Shown: positions 52,298 through 62,173 of the stretch, piece by piece
Numbering within the stretch: position 1 is the stretch's first letter
Layout: each line of letters starts with the position of its first letter
DNA from: JBNKFV01 sp050289485
GTDB lineage: Bacteria; Pseudomonadota; Gammaproteobacteria; Pseudomonadales; Cellvibrionaceae
Direction: 5' to 3'
Assembly: GCA_050289485.1 (NCBI GenBank)
Contig: JBNKFV010000009.1
Coordinates: 487,729 to 551,728 of the forward strand
Length of the DNA: 64,000 nt
The notes under the pieces: model-generated
Seen by the model: only the letters and a program-made list of their open reading frames with translations
Told to the model about the DNA's origin: nothing
Database searches by the model: none
Translations under genes and position numbers: made by a program

Positions 52298-53117
52298 AGA
52301 AATTAATGTTAATGCACAATGGCAGAGGAATGTTGCGTCGTTATGACAGTATTAAAGGGGGGTAGGTAGAGGCGAATCATTGTCTTTTCCGGAAATTAAA
52401 ATTCCCCATGAATATACGCTTGATGGTTATTCCTTGTCGGGCCTCTCGTAATATTTTTTAGTCGGCGGTGCTGGCGGGAATTTCCTATTTTTTGTCGCCA
52501 GCTATATCTTTATTTTTGTTCGTTAGGTTTTTTATGTGACATAAACCCTTGTTGTCACCTGAGATAACGATTATAAAATTCAATGAAAGCCATAGAATTA
52601 AAAGAGAGAAATGTGGTTGCTAAATTTCTTAATGGATTTTTTTTTGTGTTTTGATGACAAATTGTTATCTAGAACGAACGATAACCACTTAAAACAAAAA
52701 TGACTTTTTCTTTATTGAAAAAATAAAAATTCTCATGATATTTAGTTTTTTTCTCATAGGTTGACCTTTTAATACAGATGTTTTTATCTACGTAAACCAT
52801 TTTTAAATTCTGATCCGTTGTAGAAGGATGTTTTGGGTTGGGCATAACTTTATTGATTCGATGTCGCAGTGATGCCTGATTAATATGTAGGAAGGGATTC
52901 CCCCTGCCGCTAGTGATCTGAGGTAAAGGTGTCTGTAATTCCTCCATTATAGATTTGTAAGTCCATAAGCGTTTCTTTGAGTTCTCCGATTTTTTGGCGG
53001 TATATAAAGATACGTAACTTGTTAATCTGAAAAATTGAAATGGCCGATTTTTTAACGTGATAGTGGTTTTTTATATCCATCATTTCAGCAATAAGTAAGG
53101 TTCTGAGGTAAAGTAGT
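52298..53117. other. 820-bp AT-rich region without a gene
   Basis: Long AT tracts and T-runs; a dyad GTTATC-N10-GATAAC lies near 52665-52686. The open frame at 52669-52947 (minus) has low-complexity sequence and no ribosome site. It should contain the promoter of tatA on one side and of the 53118 operon on the other. Confidence 0.5.
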
Positions 53118-53684
53118 TTGAATTTTTTCGATAATTCATATCGTTTTGAGCGAAGAAAGTTGTTAAGGGGGATCTTTTTCGGAGTTGGTGTAGCGGCTTT
53201 AGGCAGGCTGGCCAATGCTGATAGATTGAGGTCAGGTGGCAAATTCTTTATTACCATCAGGCTTATTGCCGATACGATTATTCCCAAAACATCCACCCCT
53301 GGAGCATCTGATGTCGATGCGCACATTTTTGTCCTGGAGCTTGTGAGTAAGGCAAAAACACTCTCGTTTCAGGCTCGTTTCTATCAGGGGCTGGATGATT
53401 TGATGAATGCATCTTATGAACGCTATGGTGTGAGTTTTGAGCATCTTAGCTCTGTCGCTCGGGAGGCATTTCTCCGGGATGTTCTTGAAGAAAAAGTTGA
53501 TGCCGGGGCCCATTGGTTTTTATCCAGATTTAAAAAGCTTGTATTGCTGGGTTGGGCTCTGAGTGAGCGGTCAGCAGAAGCGGCATTTTCCTATACGGGG
53601 GGATTTTACCAGTATTTACCACGGACAAATTCCCATCAAATTATTGCGGGAAACTATATTGATAAGGAGTATTTGTCGCTATGA
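53118..53684 (+). CDS. Gluconate 2-dehydrogenase subunit 3-like protein (Tat signal)
   Basis: 188 residues. The N-terminus FERRKLLRGIFFGVGVAALG is a twin-arginine signal. The body fits the small subunit 3 of flavoprotein gluconate/sorbitol dehydrogenases (IRLIADTIIPKTSTPGASDV, YLPRTNSHQI-type ending). It carries the flavoprotein across the membrane by Tat. Start: TTG 53118 with GAGGTAAAG at 53104-53112. Overlaps the GMC gene by four bases (ATGA). Confidence 0.82.
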   Translation: MNFFDNSYRFERRKLLRGIFFGVGVAALGRLANADRLRSGGKFFITIRLIADTIIPKTSTPGASDVDAHIFVLELVSKAKTLSFQARFYQGLDDLMNASYERYGVSFEHLSSVAREAFLRDVLEEKVDAGAHWFLSRFKKLVLLGWALSERSAEAAFSYTGGFYQYLPRTNSHQIIAGNYIDKEYLSL

Positions 53685-55342
53685 AAGACCAATACGACGC
53701 AATCATTATTGGTGGGGGAATGACCGGTGGCTATGCTGCCAAGGAGCTGTGCCAGGCCGGCCTGAAAGTATTGCTATTGGAGCGCGGGCCGGAAAGACAT
53801 CACCCGGAAAGCTATACCAACGCCGGCAAAGCACCCTGGGAGTTTCCGTATCGAGGTGTGATTAGCGATAGCCTGGTTGCCTCACACCCCGTGCAGTCTC
53901 ACAACCATTTTTTTACTGACGCCACCGCCGACGCCTTTGTCAACGATGTGGATCATCCGTATGCGAGCCCCGACGATAAGCCGTTTATGTGGTTTCGCAG
54001 TTATCAATTGGGTGGCAAATCTCTTTTGTGGGGGCGTCAGTCCTATCGTTGGTCTGATTTAGATTTTTCCGCGAATGCCCGGGAAAATATTGGCAATGAT
54101 TGGCCGCTTCGCTACGCAGATCTGCAAAGGTACTACGACCAGGTAGAAAGATTTATTGGCGTTTCGGGTTCGCCGGAGGGGCTCGCACAGTTACCCGATG
54201 GTCATTATCTACCACCGATGGCGATGAATGACATGGAGTTACTGGCCAGGAAAAAAATTGCAACCAAGTGGTCGGAGCGGCGCTTAACCATTGGTCGTAC
54301 CGCCAATCTAACGCGTGATCATCAAGGTCGGGGAGCCTGTGTGTATCGCAATCGATGCGCACAAGGTTGCCCTCAAGGCGGCTACTACAGTGCCTTGAGT
54401 GGCGCTATCCCTGCTGCACAGGCGACCGGAAATTTAACCATTCGATGCGATGCCATTGTTGAGCGCTTGTTGTATGACAAACGTCACGCTAAAGCCAAGG
54501 CGGTTCGAATCGTCGATGCCAATACCGGCCAGGATTACGAATACCATGCCAAAGTGATCTTTGTTTGCGCAGGCACACTTAACTCTACCTGGATATTAAT
54601 GAATTCCGCATCCGCCGAGGGTATAGGTTATGAGAGTGGTCAACTCGGCCATAACTTAATGGATCATCACAATACTATAGTCAGTTCGATCATTGATGAC
54701 GGCCCCAATACCTATCCCCAGGGGCGCCGCCCAGCACCATGTTATCTACCGCGTTTTAAAAATCTGGATGGTGGTCAGACCGCAGGATTTAAGCGGGGTT
54801 ATGGCTATGAAATTCGTGCAGACCGGGAAGACTGGCGCCGAGGCTACGCAGATGCAAACCTGGGATCGCAATGGAAAGACAGTTTAAGTAACTGGGGAGT
54901 GTGGCGTGTAACCCTTATTGGATACGGTGAAACCCTGCCGCATGACGACAACCGCATTGAGCTGAATGATGTGCAGCGTGATGCCTGGGGGATGCCCACC
55001 TTAAAGATTATTGCCGGATTTAGAGACAACGAAAAAATAATGAATCAAAACATGATCGAATCTGCCAAGGAAATGCTGGGAGAGCTGGGTGGAAATCAGC
55101 CAGAAATATGGCGCGAGCTTTCGGTGCCTGGGCGCTGTATTCATGAGATGGGCACCGCTAGGATGGGGAAAAACCGAGAGACGTCGGTGCTTGATCCATG
55201 GAATCGCATGTGGGAGGCAAGCAATGTATTTGTCACGGATGGCGCGGCAATGGCTTCATCCGCCTGCCAAAACCCTTCGTTGACTTATATGGCGATGACG
55301 GCGAGGGCCTGCGAAAAAGCAGTCACTGATCTGAGAGCATAA
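53681..55342 (+). CDS. GMC oxidoreductase, gluconate/polyol dehydrogenase large subunit-like
   Basis: 553 residues. FAD motif IIGGGMTGGYAAKEL near the N-terminus, WGRQSYRWSDLDF, a Cys-rich YRNRCAQGCPQGG, and the C-terminal catalytic block CIHEMGTARMG with NPSLTYMAMTARA. No signal of its own, so it relies on the partner with the Tat signal. Likely periplasmic oxidation of a sugar, sugar acid or polyol. The third, cytochrome c subunit of classic gluconate dehydrogenase is not next to it. Confidence 0.87.
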   Translation: MKDQYDAIIIGGGMTGGYAAKELCQAGLKVLLLERGPERHHPESYTNAGKAPWEFPYRGVISDSLVASHPVQSHNHFFTDATADAFVNDVDHPYASPDDKPFMWFRSYQLGGKSLLWGRQSYRWSDLDFSANARENIGNDWPLRYADLQRYYDQVERFIGVSGSPEGLAQLPDGHYLPPMAMNDMELLARKKIATKWSERRLTIGRTANLTRDHQGRGACVYRNRCAQGCPQGGYYSALSGAIPAAQATGNLTIRCDAIVERLLYDKRHAKAKAVRIVDANTGQDYEYHAKVIFVCAGTLNSTWILMNSASAEGIGYESGQLGHNLMDHHNTIVSSIIDDGPNTYPQGRRPAPCYLPRFKNLDGGQTAGFKRGYGYEIRADREDWRRGYADANLGSQWKDSLSNWGVWRVTLIGYGETLPHDDNRIELNDVQRDAWGMPTLKIIAGFRDNEKIMNQNMIESAKEMLGELGGNQPEIWRELSVPGRCIHEMGTARMGKNRETSVLDPWNRMWEASNVFVTDGAAMASSACQNPSLTYMAMTARACEKAVTDLRA

Positions 55343-55385
55343 GCTTCGATGCATTTGAAACTGAAGCATTAATATTTGAAAGTCT

Positions 55386-57488
55386 ATGAATAAAACGATA
55401 GCGACTATGACGACCCATTACAGAATTTTATCATTTTTTATCGCCGTTTTTTCAGCGGAGGCAGTCTGTGCTGTGGGCGATGATCTACCGCCTCGGGATG
55501 AGGCGCGGGCACTACAACAAACGGGTGTCGTCTACAGCTCGGCATGGTTTATCCGCTTTGCCCCCAGTAGTGCTGCCGAGATGTTGCAGTTTATCCCGTC
55601 GTTTAAACGTCAGGCGACAGATGAGGGCAGGGGGATCGGACAAACTGCCGAAAATGTATTGATTAATGGCAAGCCGGTGAAGGGTAAGGGAGCCAGTGCC
55701 TTTTCGGTATTGCAGAAACTGCCAGCCAGTGCGGTGTTGAATATCGAGGTTAAAGATTCTGCCTATTACAATTTATCGGGTATCTCGGGGCTGGTCGCTA
55801 ACGTCAATATCAAACGCAATAAGATGCAGGGAACCTGGAAGTGGTCGCCTGAGTACCGTCGTGAGATTCGGGGGCGTACTACATACGGGGCTCTGTCGTT
55901 GTCCGGTGAGCTAGAAGACATGGCATACAGTATCGGCATCAACAATGACAGCTCAAGGAAGGGCACTAAGGGTAGCGAGCGGATTTTGGATCAATTAGGC
56001 AGTGAAAGAGAATACAGAGAGGAACTTTACCTCCGCCGAGAAGAAGCGCCCGTGTTGTCTGTAGATATTGCCAAGCAGATAGGACCGAGTGTCGAGCTGG
56101 GCATCAGCTCCAATATCAAGTGGTCCCGTTTCGATAATGATTTTCGCTCTCGGCAAGTTCCAATGGAAGGCATCACGCGTATTCAACAGGACGATTTTAA
56201 CGGGGATTCTACATTTTCTGATGCAACACTACGTCTCGAAAAAGACGAGCAGTCAAAGAAAGCGCATTTGCTGGTCTTTATTAGCCATGGAGATAAATAC
56301 AGTAAAAACTATAGTGTGGTTCGCAGCGAAACTGGCGCAGAAATATTGGCCCAAAATGCTTTTAATCAGCAGTCTGAGCAAAGTGAATATGTTCTTCGTG
56401 GTGGCTATCAGGTTGGCAGTCAAAGCGGATTTTGGGCTGTTTCCAGTGAGCTGGCCTATAACCGCCTGAAAGCCAATAGTGAATATGGAGAAAACCAGTC
56501 TGGGATGGTTCTTGACCTATCTCTGGTGCCTAGTGCAACCGGCAGTATCGAGGAAAACAGAGCGGAAGGTTTTTTAACGCGCCGTTTTTCCTATGGCGAT
56601 TGGATCGTTGATGCGTCGCTTGGGGTTGAATATTCACAGCTGAATGTCTCAGCGTTGGGTGAAGTACGCAATGCGGTATCGCGAAGCTTTATTCGGCCAA
56701 AAGGGCAGCTAGCTGGCGTATTTCCTGTTAGCGATGACAGTACACTCAGGCTTGGTCTGGAACGCACAGTTGATCAGCTCGATTTTTTTAATTTTCTCGG
56801 CGCTGCTGATTTTCGTCTGGGGCGTTCTACCGGATCTAATGTGAATTTAGTGCCCAGCCAGAAATGGGAACTTGTCGCAGAAGTGGAAAAGCAGTTCGGC
56901 AATAGAAGCAGTGTCACGTCGCGTATCAAGTATATCGAACACGAAGATATTGTTGGCCACAAGTTGATTGATGGCGAGGATGCGGTTGCCAACATTGGCA
57001 GCGGGCATCAAGCAATAGTGGAATCCGAATTAGCGTGGCGTCCACAAAATGAACGGCTAGAACGCTGGCAATGGAATATCAGCGTAGCGTTTGAAGACAG
57101 TGAACTGACAGATCCTATTACGCTTGAAAGGCGTGAATTCTCTGAGGGCAGAAAGTGGTATTGCCGCTCTGAGCTTAGCTATGAATTTTCCAATAGACCG
57201 CTCACTGTGGGTTTTGGGGCAGAACAATCGAGAAACTATGTGGGTTTTCTCTCCGACGAAATATTTCGACAACAATCCCAGCAGCCCTTTACCTTTGTTT
57301 ATCTGAAGCACAGGGATTTTTTCGGCCTCAATGTGACTGTTAACGCCTTTAACTTGTTAGATTCTGAAACTACTTATGATCGCCATATCTATGGCGGGCT
57401 AAGGAATGACTCTGAGTTAATACGGGTGGAGCAGCTTCGTGACACCTATGGGCCATTCCTGACTCTCGATATTCAGGCAACTTTCTAG
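55386..57488 (+). CDS. TonB-dependent receptor-like outer-membrane protein
   Basis: 700 residues. Signal peptide to about residue 30 (ending VCAVG), a short plug-like domain (about 60-150: SAAEMLQFIPSFKRQATDEG, QTAENVLINGKPVKGKGAS, LPASAVLNIEVKDS), then a beta-barrel with alternating strands ending LDIQATF. No clear TonB box. It lies 43 bases after the GMC gene, so it may import or export the substrate of that enzyme. ATG 55407 (MTTHYR) is an alternative start. Confidence 0.78.
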   Translation: MNKTIATMTTHYRILSFFIAVFSAEAVCAVGDDLPPRDEARALQQTGVVYSSAWFIRFAPSSAAEMLQFIPSFKRQATDEGRGIGQTAENVLINGKPVKGKGASAFSVLQKLPASAVLNIEVKDSAYYNLSGISGLVANVNIKRNKMQGTWKWSPEYRREIRGRTTYGALSLSGELEDMAYSIGINNDSSRKGTKGSERILDQLGSEREYREELYLRREEAPVLSVDIAKQIGPSVELGISSNIKWSRFDNDFRSRQVPMEGITRIQQDDFNGDSTFSDATLRLEKDEQSKKAHLLVFISHGDKYSKNYSVVRSETGAEILAQNAFNQQSEQSEYVLRGGYQVGSQSGFWAVSSELAYNRLKANSEYGENQSGMVLDLSLVPSATGSIEENRAEGFLTRRFSYGDWIVDASLGVEYSQLNVSALGEVRNAVSRSFIRPKGQLAGVFPVSDDSTLRLGLERTVDQLDFFNFLGAADFRLGRSTGSNVNLVPSQKWELVAEVEKQFGNRSSVTSRIKYIEHEDIVGHKLIDGEDAVANIGSGHQAIVESELAWRPQNERLERWQWNISVAFEDSELTDPITLERREFSEGRKWYCRSELSYEFSNRPLTVGFGAEQSRNYVGFLSDEIFRQQSQQPFTFVYLKHRDFFGLNVTVNAFNLLDSETTYDRHIYGGLRNDSELIRVEQLRDTYGPFLTLDIQATF

Positions 57489-57646
57489 GTCAATTCTGAA
57501 TTATCTGTAATGTAGCATTGCTAAATAATTTTATGCAGCAGCATCCAAAAATTTTTCATGGGTTGTTGGTGGCTTCAGTGTTGATGAGAGTCAGGTTGAA
57601 GCGCTCTAAACGGACTCGCTCGTACGAACTTTGATAAGGGATAAAC

Positions 57647-59581
57647 ATGAAAAACTTTATTGCCAATTCGGAACTTGGGCACATTGAATACATGCCATTT
57701 GACAAACCTCCTCGCTCTTTATGGTTGGAAAGAGATCAGAAGCTTGCTGGCAGCATAAACGAATCAAAAGCAGATATTGTCATTTGCATTACGCTGTATA
57801 ACGAAAGTTATCAGTACCTAAAAGAAACTCTTATCTCGATTGGAAAAAGCATAAAATATCTTGCTAACACCCATATGTCGAAGAAAAAGGTTAAAGTTTG
57901 TATTATTGCAGACGGTTTGGATAGGTTAAGCCAAGACGTTATACAGGGTATGAAGCAATTAGGTGTTTCGATACCGAATTCTTACCCTGAAAACCTTGAC
58001 GGTATTCATATTGTTAAGCAACCTTTATCATTAAATACCATTGAAGGAGAGGGCGATCTTCGTTCGAGTGTTCACTCTCAACTTTCTGATTTTGATTTAC
58101 TTTTTTGCACTAAATCTAAAAATTCTGGGAAGTTGGATTCGCATTGGTGGTTCTTTACCAAATTATGCTCATTTTTTAATCCAGAATATTGTTTTCAAGT
58201 CGATGCAGGAACAAAGCTTGAGTCAAACACATTACACTCAATGCTTCTTACTTTACAGAAAGATCCCTCTCACGCGGCTGTAGCCAGTAATGTTTTGATC
58301 GACTCCAGTAATCCGAAGGATTTACTTCAGAGCTTTCAGTGTATGGATTTCATTATTCAGCGGAGTATTTACTGGCCGGCGGAAAACCTATGGGGTTACC
58401 TTTCAGTGGTGCCCGGTCAATGCTGTGGAATGCATTGGCCCTCTCTCTCTAATGAAAGTGAAGAATACGGGTCGCCATTATCGCGTTATCTAAAAGGGAT
58501 GAACTGTGAATCTGCTAAAGAAAAAATTATGTTTTTAGCAGAAGATCGGGTAATGGGTTTTGAGCTAATGGCAAATAAAGGTTCAGATAACCGTCTTTCT
58601 TATTCCGCATCCGCTGATTGTTTCACTGACCCTTGTGACGATCTTCAGGAGTTGCTTAAGCAAAGGCGGCGGTGGGTAAATAGTGCTTTTGTCTGTCGCA
58701 CTTGGACGATGGCGAATATGGGCCGTTATTGGCGTGATTCTAGCACTGCCACCCATAAAAAACTGCAAGCGATGGGTTCGTATGTTTCGATGATGTGGTC
58801 TCATTGTTTCGATTGGTTTATGCCCATAACGTTTATGCTATCAGTGTATGGGATTGGCTTGTCAATGAAAGGGATAGCTGAACATTTTGCTATTGACCCT
58901 CGCTGGAGTGTGCTTGGGGCAGGCAGTATCGGCTTGCTTTGGTTGTTGCCCGCAGCATTGTCTTTGCTGGGTGTATTACAGCGACAGTCGAAGAAAACAG
59001 TTCAAAAAGTGATTGGGGTGTCAGCCAGTGCGACGGGCTTGGTCGTAGCGGTAAGCGTATGCAGTGTTATCGTCAATATGCAAGCTCATTCAAATCTTAA
59101 TCCCTGGGCTCTGTATTTTTTGTTGTTCTCGGGTATTGTTTTTCTGGGAGCAATGATGCTTGGGGAGCGAGCGTTGAAGATTTTTAAACGTACCTACGTT
59201 CAGTTTTTTCTTTGCTCCCTTCCTATATACCTTATGTTGAACTTTTACGCGTTTGCAAACATGAGTGACAGTAGTTGGGGTACGAAAGGTTTGCAGAAAA
59301 AGCAGGTAGGATTAACAGAAGAGGAAAAATTATTACAGAAAAAACTAAATCGATTTGGTAGGAGGTTTGTATTTATCTGGGTCTCAAGCAATATTTTAAT
59401 ATTTTCTTTATTGCTCTTCTACGGGTTGGCTATTGATGCGTTAATTGTTATTAGCGCCAGTGTGATCCTCTATTATTTTCTAGGTGTTATTAATCTAGTT
59501 TCGATGAAGTTTCGTGAAGGACGTCGCCTAAAATCGATAGAAAGATCAAGTTTTTCAAATGAACCCGAAGTGGTTAATTAA
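57647..59581 (+). CDS. Chitin-synthase-like family 2 glycosyltransferase
   Basis: 644 residues. Catalytic features follow the chitin synthase/NodC pattern: CITLYNES (47-54), VDAGTK (185-190), acid block AEDRVMGFE (298-306) and the processivity motif QRRRW (339-343). About six hydrophobic helices follow residue 380, with a cytoplasmic helical hairpin between them. Fungal chitin synthases share ITxYNE, D-x-GT, LAEDR and QRRRWLN. Likely makes and extrudes a beta-linked polymer from a UDP-sugar at the inner membrane. Polymer identity is unknown. Single gene with its own leader. Confidence 0.8.
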   Translation: MKNFIANSELGHIEYMPFDKPPRSLWLERDQKLAGSINESKADIVICITLYNESYQYLKETLISIGKSIKYLANTHMSKKKVKVCIIADGLDRLSQDVIQGMKQLGVSIPNSYPENLDGIHIVKQPLSLNTIEGEGDLRSSVHSQLSDFDLLFCTKSKNSGKLDSHWWFFTKLCSFFNPEYCFQVDAGTKLESNTLHSMLLTLQKDPSHAAVASNVLIDSSNPKDLLQSFQCMDFIIQRSIYWPAENLWGYLSVVPGQCCGMHWPSLSNESEEYGSPLSRYLKGMNCESAKEKIMFLAEDRVMGFELMANKGSDNRLSYSASADCFTDPCDDLQELLKQRRRWVNSAFVCRTWTMANMGRYWRDSSTATHKKLQAMGSYVSMMWSHCFDWFMPITFMLSVYGIGLSMKGIAEHFAIDPRWSVLGAGSIGLLWLLPAALSLLGVLQRQSKKTVQKVIGVSASATGLVVAVSVCSVIVNMQAHSNLNPWALYFLLFSGIVFLGAMMLGERALKIFKRTYVQFFLCSLPIYLMLNFYAFANMSDSSWGTKGLQKKQVGLTEEEKLLQKKLNRFGRRFVFIWVSSNILIFSLLLFYGLAIDALIVISASVILYYFLGVINLVSMKFREGRRLKSIERSSFSNEPEVVN

Positions 59582-59653
59582 TAGGTAGCTATGAAAAATT
59601 TGTTTCTCGGTAACATTTGTTTAAGTTAAGCCTAGTTAACCCAGTAGAAATTT

Positions 59654-62101
59654 GTGATGGCCTTAAAAATGCAAGAGTTTATAGTTAAAAAATTTAAAAA
59701 AATGTCCGCGTTTATCATTGTATTCGTATTGTGTCTTTTCGTCGGATATGGCGTCCACGCAGAAACTAATTCTGAAAAAACATTAACTGGCCTGGATGTT
59801 TATAAAGAGAATTGCATGCCGTGCCATGGGCGTGGAGATGCATCATCGGCCATTCGTCCGATAACTACTTGGCCGGGGCGTAAAACACTGGAAGAACTTA
59901 AAATTAGAATATTGACGGGTGGCTTTAATATGCCGCCGATACCGCTCCAAGAAAATGAACTCAACTTGGTCACCAGTTTCATCATGAATGACCTTGAAAC
60001 TCATGTCTTCGAAGATGACGAAGTTACCAAGAGTGCTGGAACATACCGGAAAAATTTTAAAGACTATACACACTTTTCCAATCAAGTCCTGTCTTCCGGT
60101 TACGATAACTATAATTCGAAAGTGGTAGAGTCCCATATAGGTGCATCAAATATAGATGGTTTGGTCGAAGAGGATCACCCAGCTCTATCTTACGCCAATA
60201 AGTTCACCAACCTTTTTGTGCGAAATTTCAACGGCCATGACAGAGCGATTTTATATGGCACTCAGGATGGTTATATCCGTGCCTATGATATTGATAACAA
60301 ATCAATAATATGGGAGACCCATTTACCGGTAGAGCACAGCGGTCAGGTAATACCAAAACATAAGCTCTATTCAACGCCTGCTCTGGATGAAGAGAACAAC
60401 AAGTTGTATGGACTTACGGTTGGTTGGGGGCAGGAAGAAGAGGGCGGTCGTTTCTTGCACAACTTTGCCATTGTTGATTCAAGCACGGGTGAACTGGAAC
60501 AACTGTGCCCTGTTTGGCAGTCTGATTATGTGGCCGACAATAACCTTTCTTTGGATGCTTTAACTGAGCATCTTCATTGCAAAACAGCAGTCGCTTATAC
60601 CAAGAGCGATAAACAACGAACGCTTTACATTGGTTGCTCTATTCGTATTGGCGGTGGTAACTATATGTACGCAGATCCCAATGGCGCTATTGGCGTAGTA
60701 GCTTCGCTCAGCTCCAACGAGCAGGGAGAATTCAACCAATGTAAGACCCATATCCAGCCTATGTCTAGTGAAGCTGACACTGGCGTTTATATGGCTGGAG
60801 CGAAGCCTGCTATTTTACCCAACAATGACTTGCTCATAACAACGGGTAACGGCCCGGTTGATATATCGAAAGGTAACTATGGCTGTGCAATTATTCGGCT
60901 AAACCCGGATCTTTCCCTGAAACACGATAAGAGCGGTAAGCCCTACGCCATTAACTATGAAAAAGAGGGAGGCAGAGAGTGTTGGTTACAGAATTTGGAA
61001 TATACCGTCGGGTCGACCAGTGTCGTCGACATCAATGGAACTTTGATTGCTTCAGCACAAGCAAAAGATGGTTCGGTTGTATTCTTTAAACCAGATTTAA
61101 TGGCCAAGGGCACCTCAGCCGCTGTAGAAATTAAAGCCGGTGGAAAATCAACCTATGGTACTCCCCTGGCGTATGAACGTAACGGCGAGGCGGTATTCAT
61201 TGCAGGGATTAGGGGCAAAGCAAGCCTGGTTGATGATCGGGAAGACGCACTCGTTGAATATTACCAGCAGCAATCAGATGAGTTATTGGATACTTCGTAT
61301 AACGGACACCAAAACTTAGGGTGTTATGGTTATGTAAAAACTCATGGTGAGTCGTCACCATTACGCCTCTATTACTCAGGTGATATCAAAAAGGACTATG
61401 CTGTAACGGTTGACGGCAGTAGCTACAGCCAGCAGATGGTCTCGCTCTATTCGGATCTGTTTGGTTCTAAGGGTACGCGTTATTACTGGAAGGGCTTGTG
61501 GTCACCTTATTCGCCTGATCGCGTGTTGGGCTACTCGGTTAACGCGGCCGAAGCGGCAGACGTCATTGATGCCAGTAAGCTCACTATGGAGCTCAGTATC
61601 GCCTTGCCACTCTTTATGGGAAGCTACGATCGCCCTGGAATCGCTGGAGACAAAACCTACGCTGATTTTAGTTACCTAAAGGTATTGGAAGACGTTCAGC
61701 AGTGTCCTGATATAGGGGAAGATTACCAACCTTTGTATAAAGTGAAACGCGATTTGCATAATAAAGAGTTATTTCAAAATGATACGGTTGTCGCCTATGC
61801 GGTAACCAAAGATTTAAACGTACGAATACTGTGGGCGCACAGCTTTGAGGCCCACGATGAATTGACTTATACCCACCCGGTGATGTCTCACTCAGAAAAT
61901 TCTGGCTCTGCAGTTGTCGTAGGGGTGGTTTCCAAAACCACGCCTGTCGAGAATTTAATTATCGCGCTTAATGGGGAAACTGGAGAAGAAGTTTGGCGAA
62001 CCCCGATTGAAGTGCGGCCACATTTTTCCATGCCGTTAATATTTGATGAATATTTGCTACAGCCAACGCCGCTGGGTACTCACGCATTTAGGCTGCCCTA
62101 G
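59654..62101 (+). CDS. Cytochrome c plus beta-propeller (PQQ-like) secreted protein
   Basis: 815 residues. A membrane/signal segment (MSAFIIVFVLCLFVGYGVHAE, about 17-36) is followed by a cytochrome c domain with CMPCH (54-58) and a likely axial Met in FNMPP. The remaining ~650 residues form a PQQ-like propeller (LYGTQDGYIRAYDI, YSTPALDEENNKLYG, QVIPKH). The heme is N-terminal, the reverse of the quinohemoproteins at 8248 and 21650, and no vicinal Cys-Cys or WD(Y/F) site is seen, so PQQ binding is doubtful. Start is uncertain (GTG 59654, ATG 59657 or ATG 59702). Could accept electrons from the GMC enzyme (inference). Confidence 0.75.
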   Translation: MMALKMQEFIVKKFKKMSAFIIVFVLCLFVGYGVHAETNSEKTLTGLDVYKENCMPCHGRGDASSAIRPITTWPGRKTLEELKIRILTGGFNMPPIPLQENELNLVTSFIMNDLETHVFEDDEVTKSAGTYRKNFKDYTHFSNQVLSSGYDNYNSKVVESHIGASNIDGLVEEDHPALSYANKFTNLFVRNFNGHDRAILYGTQDGYIRAYDIDNKSIIWETHLPVEHSGQVIPKHKLYSTPALDEENNKLYGLTVGWGQEEEGGRFLHNFAIVDSSTGELEQLCPVWQSDYVADNNLSLDALTEHLHCKTAVAYTKSDKQRTLYIGCSIRIGGGNYMYADPNGAIGVVASLSSNEQGEFNQCKTHIQPMSSEADTGVYMAGAKPAILPNNDLLITTGNGPVDISKGNYGCAIIRLNPDLSLKHDKSGKPYAINYEKEGGRECWLQNLEYTVGSTSVVDINGTLIASAQAKDGSVVFFKPDLMAKGTSAAVEIKAGGKSTYGTPLAYERNGEAVFIAGIRGKASLVDDREDALVEYYQQQSDELLDTSYNGHQNLGCYGYVKTHGESSPLRLYYSGDIKKDYAVTVDGSSYSQQMVSLYSDLFGSKGTRYYWKGLWSPYSPDRVLGYSVNAAEAADVIDASKLTMELSIALPLFMGSYDRPGIAGDKTYADFSYLKVLEDVQQCPDIGEDYQPLYKVKRDLHNKELFQNDTVVAYAVTKDLNVRILWAHSFEAHDELTYTHPVMSHSENSGSAVVVGVVSKTTPVENLIIALNGETGEEVWRTPIEVRPHFSMPLIFDEYLLQPTPLGTHAFRLP

Positions 62102-62173
62102 TATCCATTAACAGATGCGAGCTAGTGATCGGGCAGTGCCAAAAGAGCTGGATATTCATTTAAGGAAAAGACA

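Noticed and set aside
52669..52947. 92-codon minus-strand frame in the AT-rich gap
   Set aside because: Low-complexity sequence, no ribosome site and no recognisable domain.
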